DNA from: Zygnema cylindricum
Lineage: Eukaryota; Streptophyta; Zygnematophyceae; Zygnematales; Zygnemataceae
Reading direction: 5' to 3'
Assembly: GCA_037447655.1 (NCBI GenBank)
Contig: JBBHKE010000990.1
Coordinates: 126,001 to 190,000 of the forward strand
Length of the DNA stretch: 64,000 nt
Position numbers and translations under genes: made by a program. Below the pieces are notes generated by a model. That model was not told the origin of the DNA. It saw nothing but the letters and a program-made list of their open reading frames with translations, and searched no databases. Shown piece by piece: positions 55,662 to 64,000 of this stretch (position 1 is its first letter; the number at the start of each line of letters is the position of its first letter).

Positions 55662-56997
55662 CCAATTATAAAACTATAAAGCCTACTCCTCGCGTTTCAG
55701 TACTCATAAAGTATACTTCTTCCTGTCAAACTTCTAGGGTTTCTGGTTTTTCTGGATTTTTTTGGACGTTTGCAGTTGCATTTTTTCTCATTCCCATTCA
55801 AAATTTACTACTCATATTAGTAATTGAAGGGTTATTACTTTTGTTTTATTCTCCATGCTCTGCATTCAACGGTTAACCTTCATAAATATATTCAGTCTTT
55901 TCTTTTTTTCTTTGTTTTCAATGTTTAGTGATGCATCCTTAAAATGCGTGTTTATATAACCAGATTTCACGTGGATGCATGCTATATTTCCAAAGGTTTT
56001 CCGAATCATAACAAGGTGAGTTTTCTGTAGTTTGACTTTATCTCCGTCGTATAAATCACCGAAGTTCCCCTTATATATATAATGGTATCTTTGGTCGGCC
56101 ATCCGAGCAGTCAGGAAGTACTTTTCGTAGCCATGAATAGGCAGGCTTAGCCCAGATAGAATAAATCCAGTGATTAGATTTAGCAAGGGGAAAAGGAGGA
56201 AAAGATAGGGAAATTACATCCACTGTAGAGAGAAGAAAGGTTGCTCATCAATCAGGTTTGTAGTCCATCCCTACCTCCCTCTTGCATTCTCTCCCGCTTC
56301 CCTTCTGATCTCCCCTTGCACCTTTCCTCCCTTTCTCCCATCCTCCCTCCTTCACTCAAAATCCTAAATTAATTTACTGCATGTTTCGGTGTCTATTGGT
56401 TTATCGCCGATACATCGGGTTTGCATCGGCACATCAAAAAGAAATTGTAAAAGTCAACATTTTCTGGTGCCTCTTTTGTCATTGCTCTCGATGGTTTATT
56501 CTTCAACATGCGAAACTCATCAATTTTCACCATTAAAATATGGGGGATCCTATGATCGAAGCCTCGGGTTTGGTCTGGAAAGAACCAGTAAAAAAACATC
56601 ACTGTCAAATACATTGGTTTCCACCACAATGACCAAAGTGGAAACCCGAAAAAAACAATGGAGAATTGTGCAGTATAGGAGAAAGGAATGATTTCACAGG
56701 AAAACCACTTTGCAAGATAACAAAGTCTAAAAACCTTAAGCTCGTTACAATTGAGAACACCAAGTATTGAGGAATAAAGACTTAAAATTAAACAACTGGA
56801 AAAATGAGTGGGAAAACTACTGAACTGAATAGTTAGTTACCGGAAAAACTAAAAAACTAAAAAAAAAGCCTTCACCGTACAATGCAACATACAAAACAAC
56901 CTTAGAGAAACAATTTCAGACAGCTATGCTCCGACGCTGTCCTGTGCATCTACAATAGCCCTACGCTAATTACCTTTAGCTTAAATAATATACTTCA
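55662..56997. other. Spacer downstream of the A2M gene
   Basis: No gene is firmly supported. A minus-strand frame at 55866-56186 (106 codons, including a stretch of about 40 residues with YKGNFGDLYDGDKVKLQ) has protein-like composition, but I do not recognise it. It could be an exon of an unidentified gene or chance. A pyrimidine-rich patch lies at 56255-56355. Confidence 0.4.
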
Positions 56998-59900
56998 TCA
57001 GTCCACAAAACTAAGGTCGACAGGGAAAAAGTAAACTACTTCCGCTCCAACTAAACAGAGGCAGCCATGTTCGCTGAAACTGAACCAGTGTCCTCCAGCG
57101 GAACCAAACGTGGCCTTCCATGTCGTGCGATGGAGCAGTGCAAGGGGGGCCGACCAATGACGTGCTTTCGGCGAGTAATATTCGTAGGCGCGTGACGCCT
57201 GTCCCTTGAAATGCCCCGGAACTGCCGCCTCCGCCTGGAGGCGAAGTTGTAAGCTGCCACGTGGCGCCATCGTGCGCCAGTAGAGCACTACCTCTCGGCC
57301 ACGGACCTGTGTGAAAAAGACAAAAAAGTTGATGAAATCGAACTCACAGTGAACAAATGCACTAGGTCTGCATAGGTGGTTTATGAAATTCTGCTGTAGG
57401 GCAAATTCCGGAAACTGACGACTATTTATTTATAATACAAATTCTCAGTTGTCCTCGCTATTTGAGGATACATCCGCATAATACGGAAAGCATGTGTTGC
57501 GAGTTTTTACAATATATAATCATCAAGGACTTAATGGTGAGTTTGTACCTCATAAAAAGGCAGTACACCTGAGGTAACGAGATCTTTGAGATGGTCATGG
57601 CGGATTTCCAAGCCTCCCGGGAGTCCGATAATGGCTACCACCTGCTCCCTCTCCCTCTCCCTCCCACCATCCAGTTCATCTCCCGTTAAAAATTCTATCA
57701 TTGGGCGACTCTTCACAAACAAGGGAAGACATTTAAAGAGGTTTCATTCCCATGAAATGTCAGCATGCGGGCGGTAGGAAATAGGTAAACAAAGATAAAA
57801 AGGGACAGTCGGAGGGGGAGAAGGAGAAAGCGAGAGGGAGAGGGAGAGGGAGGGGGAGGGGGAGGGGTAGGGGGGAGGGGGAGGGAGATGGGGGGGGCGG
57901 AGGGGAGGGGGAGGGGAGAGGGAGAGGGAGAGGGAGTGGGAGAGCCGGAGAGAGGGGGAGGGAGGAAGAGGGTGAGGGAGGAGAAGGGGAGAGGGAGGAG
58001 GGAGGGAGGAAAGGAGTAAGAGAGGAAGAGAGGAACCATGAAGAGAGGGTGGTCTAATTTGTTGGAGAGTCTGATGATGATGTCAGCAAGGTCTCCTTCC
58101 GCGAGATCTGTGTTTGTGAGTTCCGTTGTGAGGTGCACTGCAGAGTCGGGAGATGACATCAGCTGGATCTTGCGATAGCGTATCTGAAACCGAAAAAAAA
58201 TGGTTTAGTTGACATTGTGCCTGTGAAACTTTTAGTGGGTGTAAAAAAACGAATTGACTTGTGTAGTGACGTTGGTTAAAATGAGTTTCTAAATAACCAA
58301 AGTTGATGTTATTAAAGCTACAAGGGTGCTTGCATCTACATAATGCAAGACCTTTATTTGAAGAAGAAAAGAAAAAACATACGAATTATCCTAAAGAAAA
58401 GAAGCCAAGATAACTGAATGTGGGGTACATAATCCCACAGTACACAACCTAATTATTTTTCTGCCAGAATCTCACAGAACCTAGCTTTTTCTTGAGACGA
58501 GTAATTTTATTGGTTTCCATAACATGATGAATTGATCTTGTCCCATGAAGTCAAAATCTGATTAAGGATTGTTCAATGTCCAATCTAGAACATTCCTCAT
58601 GATGAGATTTTGGCTAGCGGCGGATGCCTAATGTCTAATTTTCAATTTTCGATTTCCAATTTGTAATTTCCAGTGCATCTGAGGTCTGATGTTTGATGGC
58701 CCATGTCCAATGTCCAGCTTCCAGTGTCCAATGTCTGATGTCCAAATTCCAAAATTCGATCCAATGTTTGATGCCCAATGTCAAGACCAGTATATTTTCT
58801 GGTCATTGCCTTTTGTTTAGTAACATGAAAGTTTAATATCAGATCTCGCATTTCATAGTAATGTCCTCCAAAATAGAGTCTACAGGACAGTCACAAACAA
58901 TGCAAGAATCGTCTCCGACATTCGATGTCCGTTTGACATGTTTCATTTCAATGTCTGAGACAATTTAGACAGCATCCTTCTAAGCAACCATTTCATTCAC
59001 TTAAAAGTTGGCAATACGGCGACGTGACCTGAAACCTCATAAAATCCACCCATAGGCAGCTCCAAAGTGCTGGTCATTGCATTCTCATTCACCAATTTGT
59101 ATGACTAAAACTGCAACACTGACCTGTACTGTATAGGGCATGGAGAAGCCTCCTTCCATGCTCACTTCCATCCTGTGCCTTCTCCCCTCGTACAAATTTC
59201 TTGCCCTGCTTTCTGGAAGCTGGAGAATCAATGGAGTTTCTGACCGACCTTTGATTTCCACTGTTGCAACTTCATCGCCATTCACCGACAACGTAGCAGT
59301 GCCATTGGGAGCCGTTTTATCGCGAATTTTGTCATTATAAGCGAGAAGAGCCTACATCATCACATTGCTGTCCACAATTACTAGTGTGGGTTGTGATATT
59401 GAATCCACACTGGCAACGGTCCAACTTTCCCAGATTTGGTGCATACGCATTAGTTTAAATTTTGTACTTCGACAACAGAAATTCGAGAATTTGATCAACG
59501 ATAGTATAAACCACATTAATGCTGTTGTATGTTCCAATTGAGCACGACTGAACTGCCAGAATCTGGAAATCTCTGGGGAGAAAAAAACTGGAAGTAGACA
59601 ATACAAGGGTGGAAAAGCATACCTTGAGAGCAAGCACAGTGGCCTGAGTGGAGCCATAGGAGCCCCCCTGGCATTGGGAAAAAATCCAGCTGACGGCTGT
59701 CTCTCCCACCTCCTTAAAATGCTCCCACTCCTCCAGCCACGTCAGCAGAGCCAGACTGGTGGTCTCTACAAGCAGCTCCTCCCCTGTGGACCGTGTGATT
59801 GACGTAACAGATCCGTGCACAGAACCGTCCGACCGTTGCGCCAAGCGGAGAGCGTCAGCCAACGGCTTCGCTTTTTCTTTCTGCCCGCTGCGGTACAGAG

Positions 59901-62900
59901 ATATGGCAGCCAGAGCTTGAAGGTAGGGATCCTTGCCAGCCACTGCTGTTTCTCGCACATTCTCGAGCTGGAGTACAATGTCCTGGAAGACAGGAGGAGA
60001 ATATTGAATAGATGAGGAGGAGAAGGGAAAACCAGAAACTGGGGATTTATTTTATGGCCAACAGTAAATTTCGCCAGTAAAAATGCACAAGTAAAAGGAC
60101 AGAGTAGAAGGCGTTTATTTTTTCTATAAACGGTAGACACGTGGTCTGGCCCGCCGTACGTACAAAACGTATCGTTTAGATCATCCCGTGACCGAGAAAG
60201 GAGACGAGGGATATTTGCATACCTGCGTGTATCCTGCGGACGCCAGGGCCCAGACAATATATGCCAATGTGACATTTTCTGGCGCCCCTGACAATCCATC
60301 CGAGTGAGCTTCCTCGAGGCGGAAGGAGCGTCTCGAATTGTCACGTCGTGCCGCCAGCCATGCAGCCACGCGCTGGAGAAGGGGCTGTGGGGCCAAACAG
60401 AGGAAGGGAGAAGCTTAATCCAAGTGAAAATGAAGCACAGATCCATTTCGCTAAGTGAAAAGTAGACCTCCTAGAGGTTAGATAATATCACATTGAAACA
60501 GACAGTAGAACTGAGACATTTTCGTCTCCTTCAACCTTCATCCAAGACAGAAAAGAGGGAGGAGAAAAGTAAGGGGTAAAGCACCTTGGGAACCGGATGA
60601 ACTTTTGCCAAATCTGTAAATTCCATGAGAGCATATGCCGTAAGTGCTCGCTGGCTGGGGATTGCCCAAACCACTCAAAGCCGCCGCTTCCTCCAATCTC
60701 AAAAGTTTGCAGTCGAGCGAAGCCCTCCTTCAACATCTTTGTGGAGCGATTCACTGTCTCCGAATTGGCCTTGTGGGTCTTGAAGTACAGCTGTGCCTGC
60801 ATTTCCGACAACACTGGTAACTCAATGATGGACATGCATACATATACTAAACATATATGTGCATGCGTGTGTTTTTCTATATATATGTAGTCAGTTCAAG
60901 TATACTAGTGTGTCTTCGAACAAAACTGCTCTGCTTTTAATGATGCTAATTAGGCAGAACTGAACAGTGTTGTGCACACCGGCTATTTACCCTGACTGCT
61001 GTTAAGAGTTTGAGGACCCACCATGATGTTGGGATAAACTGTTGCGCTGGTTTGCTCGAAGCATCCGTGAGGTTCTTGAATGAGGGCCTCTATAGCATGT
61101 GCTAAGCTAGCGAGCGGGCTGGGGTAGAGGACAACAGACATGGATAGAGATCCGTTCTGCCCAACCTCACCAGCAATTGCACCAGCCGTGGATAAAGCTA
61201 CAGCAGAAATTAAAGTCAGGCCACGGGAATGTTTCTTTAACACTGGAATGCCTATGTGCCAATTCTGGAAAAATCCCATCAAGGAGTGTATATATCGGCT
61301 ATCCAGCCATCATTCTAGAGGTTAGAATGCTGGAATTTGTAGGCTTGGGGATAATTTTTTTATTGAACTGCTGTGACCAAAAGCAAACGACGATGGTTTT
61401 TCAAAATTCCAGCATATGTTGGCAAACATCTTCCATTTGAAGGCCGTCCTTGGTCAAACAAAACCGAACATCCTATATCGATTCAAATAGGAAACTGACA
61501 ACAACCAAATTCGAGGAATTTTGGTGAAGGAATGACCTACTACACTCGCAACGAATGCATTGCAATAACCTATAATTCACATTGGATGCTTATTATAAAA
61601 TTGACACCCAATGCATTCTTGCTAGTATGCTTGTAACTGGGTACCTCAACAAGCTCTAGTTACCCGTACAAAATGTCGTTTTAGACTATCCAGTCTTATT
61701 AAGAGATGAAATCTCCTTCCACAGTTTTCTTGGGGAATATATAGTTGCAAATAAATCTGAAACCTAATGTATTGTAATACATGCCAACACTCCTTCATCC
61801 ATTCTCACATTTTTGAAAATAGCTAGAATTTGTTTAGGGATAGGCAACCTAGTTCTAAGCAGGAAACCCTGACTGAACTGCAGTACATGACTAAGTTCCA
61901 CATTTCCTTTACATGGATCTTGGACAAATGAACGATTTACTCCTTTATATCCTTTATCAACATGGACTAGAGAAGAATTAACAAAGAAATAAAAAAGATC
62001 CACATTTCCCTTACCACCATGGATTCTGAAAGAATAAAATCCCTTCCACTTGCCACCTGATTCGATTCAATGCTCCCTCCAAATGAAATTTCCCCTGGAA
62101 AACCTTCAGGTGACACCAGAACTGGGCGAATAACAGCATCCCGCAAGGGAGGGAGGTTCGGGAGTACGAGACCCTGTTTTCCTTCTTCAAAGGATCCTTC
62201 TATGTCCACAGCGATCTGCCCAAATTTTGTAACAATGCCTTCTGAGCCAAGAACATTCCCGTTGGTTATTTCCAGTCGCGATTTAGCTATCAGACTGACA
62301 AAATGTCGAATTTGCATGTTTGCTTGCACAGCCTTTGGTGTCCCCTCACCAGCATCTACCCCAACATTCTGCAATGCTCCTTGTACAGAATAATTGAGGC
62401 GAATACGCAAATTCTCGGAAACGCTGTTCGCGATGCTAATAGGAAGGTCCACCCTGTCGCCAGCTGTCAGCTCCAGAGGAGCCTTTACATCCACTGTCAA
62501 CGGTTTTCCCGAGGTGATGATGTGTTCCGAGCTTGAACCGAAGGCCAAAGGCCATGGCTTGTCTCGATTGGAGGCTTTTGTGCGGGACACTAAGTGGGCA
62601 TCGGCTCGTGCCCCAAAAGACGTGATAGAGTCGCTCAAGTCGAACTCGGCGCGAGCGATCTGAACCAACAGAGAATGTGTTAACAAGGTGCGTTTTAACT
62701 TTCAGGAAGCCCTCAAAGTTTTGGAAAGAGGGTTGAGCCCATGGGAAAAATTGTCAGCAAAACAAAGTGAAAGAAATGTGGGTAAAAGAAGTAGAAAGAT
62801 TGACGAATTTCACAGTACAGTGGGAATAAGTGTGGACAGGACAGAAGAAAGAATGAAGCGGGTTGCAAGAGATAAAGGCAGAAAGGTGGTCTACACACCC

Positions 62901-64000
62901 CTTGCTTGTCCGTGACAAGAGCCGCAGACCAAAAGACGGTGTCTTTGAAGTCTTGTCGGACATCCTTCCCACGGTTCTCAACTTTTCTATAAGCATATAC
63001 ACGGTCGTATGTTATTTGATAACCTGGAGGGCCGTGAAGATCGTCCTCAGCAAAATCCATGTCTTCAACCTTGAGAAAATCCATTTCCCCGTTTTCTTTT
63101 TTATCATTGGCGAAATACATGTCCTCGGACACTTCCGTGATTTTTTCATTTTCCTCAATGCCTTCAGGCATGTCTAGGTGAGGACCCACTAGAGCATCAG
63201 ACTCAAAAAACTCCTCAGGACCTTCGCCAGAGGACGATTGCCTCCAAGACGATACAGACGATCCAGAACAATAATGAAAACTGGACGAGAGATATCTAAA
63301 ATACGAGCGCTTCAAAGCCAAGACCATCATCCTTTCAAACTTCCTCCTTCGCTCAGTGCTCTCCTCACCCGCCGCCTCCTCTTCGACAACCTCTAATGTC
63401 TTCCCACGTTTCCCAACACCCAAATTTTTGAGAGGCTCGGAATATACAAATCTCCGCCATCCCTGCGTACCCAACAGCAAATCCATGGCTTCCTTATCTT
63501 CATCCGTTCCCCCCAAGTATTCCCCTGAAGCCTCCAAGTGTTCTACCTCGTCTTCCAATAGAACCATTTCTATAAGACGAGGTGCTCTCTTCCTCTCCTC
63601 TACCATGGCTCCTGTACTCCGATCGCTAACGACCAGTCCCACTATTGCTCCTTTTACCCCTTTGCCCTCCTCATCCTTCACTACCACCTCCAGTGCCTCC
63701 CGAGCTCCTGGATATGCTCTCTCTCCCGCACTCCCAGATGCTTGTCGAACTTCCACATGGAGGATTTTTCTTGGTTGTAAAAATACCAATCTCTCCGCAA
63801 TGGGAATCTTGGAATCCTCCACAAAGACAGTCACCCTTCCCACGCCTCCATGGCTCGGAGCTCTTTCTGTCTTCAAAACAACCTCTGACGTCATCTTGCC
63901 ACTCTCACCATTCCCGGATAACTCCACGCTCACACTCTCCAGCTGTACTTCCTTCCAAAACAAAGCCACCCTCACTTTGCCAGGTGTCATCCCCTCGACT
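56998..64000 (-). CDS. Alpha-2-macroglobulin-like protein, 10 exons, 5' partial
   Basis: Minus-strand gene reconstructed from conserved protein order and GT-AG junctions. Exons: 62899->64000, 62015-62659, 60991-61165, 60585-60813, 60223-60384, 59623-59982, 59124-59351, 58037-58183, 57549-57641, 56998-57306. Junction phases agree throughout (about 1150 codons visible). Domains: macroglobulin (MG) domains (ERLVFLQPRKILHVEV); the A2M block (RAPRLIEMVLLEDEVEHLEA, LLGTQGWRRFVY); the post-bait A2M domain (DTVFWSAALVTD, EFDLSDSITSFGARADAH); the thioester domain with GCFEQ at 61052-61066; alpha-helical thioester repeats (LQALAAISLYRSGQKEKAKP); and the C-terminal receptor-binding-like domain (VVAIIGLPGGLEIRHD, VLYWRTMAP). 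GCFEQT resembles bacterial-type A2M rather than vertebrate GCGEQ. These proteins trap proteases by a reactive thioester. The 5' end, including any signal peptide, lies outside the window. One apparent 1-base deletion occurs near 60647. Confidence 0.85.
57642..58036 (-). other. A2M intron with polypurine/polypyrimidine tracts
   Basis: The intron between exons 8 and 9. On the plus strand 57808-58030 is almost pure A/G (GGGAGA repeats), so the transcript carries a C/U tract of about 220 bases near its 5' end. The last about 30 bases before the acceptor (57644-57670) are the opposite, G/A-rich in the transcript (GGGAGAGGGAGAGGGAGCAG). The acceptor therefore has no adjacent pyrimidine tract. Confidence 0.75.
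58184..59123 (-). repeat. A2M intron with CCAATGTC-like tandem words
   Basis: Within the 940-base intron between exons 7 and 8, 58630-58790 repeats short variants of TCCAATGTC and TTTGATGYCC (for example 58706, 58726, 58766). No coding potential. Confidence 0.5.
60640..60655 (-). other. Apparent 1-base frameshift in A2M exon 4
   Basis: The frame reads GFEWFGQSPASE and then, one base out of register, ALTAYALMEFTDLAKVHPVPK, which continues the family pattern. GAGCACTTACGG is seen where GAGGCACTTACGG would keep frame. Exon 4 is 229 bases; 230 would fit the flanking phases. It is either a real lesion or a sequencing error. Confidence 0.75.
61166..62014 (-). other. A2M intron between exons 2 and 3
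   Basis: 849 bases between donor GTAAGG (62014) and an acceptor at 61166-61167 (GGTGAG just before VGQNGSLSMSVVLYP). The acceptor was chosen because it is the only one near the conserved block that keeps frame. An upstream CTGTAG at 61198 would shift frame. No other gene is visible inside. Confidence 0.6.

Noticed and set aside
57051-57260. Alternative C-terminal frame for A2M exon 10
   Set aside because: The frame with VLYWRTMAP and SRAYEYYSPKARHW matches the family; the other is a shadow.
57713-58159. Proline/leucine-rich protein frame
   Set aside because: It is the A2M exon 8 read through its donor into the C/U-rich intron; the low-complexity part is not a domain.
61166-61200. Alternative A2M acceptor at 61198-61200 (CTGTAG)
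   Set aside because: It would put exon 3 out of phase with exon 2; the acceptor before VGQNGS keeps frame and fits the family alignment.
1-64000. CRISPR arrays, bacterial operons, Shine-Dalgarno sites or rRNA
   Set aside because: None seen. The introns and retrotransposons show a eukaryotic nuclear sequence, and the repeats do not have CRISPR spacing.

Overview
This is a nuclear window from a eukaryote with a repeat-rich, AT-leaning genome. The evidence is spliceosomal introns in the one clear host gene, many Ty1/copia LTR retrotransposons, a hAT transposase with its own intron, and many short terminal-inverted-repeat elements. The organism cannot be fixed from sequence alone. Plant-like copia lineages together with a 'bacterial-type' alpha-2-macroglobulin gene make a streptophyte alga, non-vascular plant or other protist possible, but this is a low-confidence guess.

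Layout. 1-10.8 kb is a pile-up of one copia family (A/B): a broken plus-strand element (697-6337), a minus-strand pol fragment, a minus-strand LTR and a second minus-strand pol fragment, so two LTRs point at each other. 10.8-20.2 kb is mostly non-coding: degenerate repeats, a possible LRR exon, several TIR elements (one with a clean 6-bp target duplication), an assembly gap, and two LTR pieces joined in inverted orientation. 20815-26623 is a structurally complete copia element (F) with about 90% identical LTRs and a 5-bp target duplication. 26.6-30.8 kb holds small TIR elements and one unexplained 207-codon ORF. 30.9-36.2 kb is a gag-only copia derivative (C) with two long open frames. 36.2-38.8 kb is a truncated copia fragment (E). 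38.8-47.2 kb holds nested TIR elements, a decayed hAT transposon, a second TIR family and an extraordinary C28/G29 homopolymer pair. 47243-53609 is a nearly open copia gag-pol element (D) with two mismatched LTRs. 53.7-55.7 kb is a third copy of the second TIR family, interrupted by an insertion. From 56998 to the right edge runs a minus-strand host gene, a thioester-containing alpha-2-macroglobulin-like protein reconstructed as at least 10 exons. Its junction phases all agree, apart from one apparent single-base deletion.

Most interesting points. (1) The C/D-type LTRs carry a tRNA-like module (A box, B box, usually a downstream T-run) always antisense to the LTR, with different tRNA-like sequences at the same LTR position. 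(2) In families A, C and D the gag start codon lies inside the LTR. The apparent primer-binding site lies inside gag and matches the complement of the initiator-tRNA anticodon region, which implies half-tRNA priming. (3) A TIR family beginning TACACCG has at least eight ends or copies here, some nested. (4) The A2M gene has an intron with complementary polypurine and polypyrimidine blocks.
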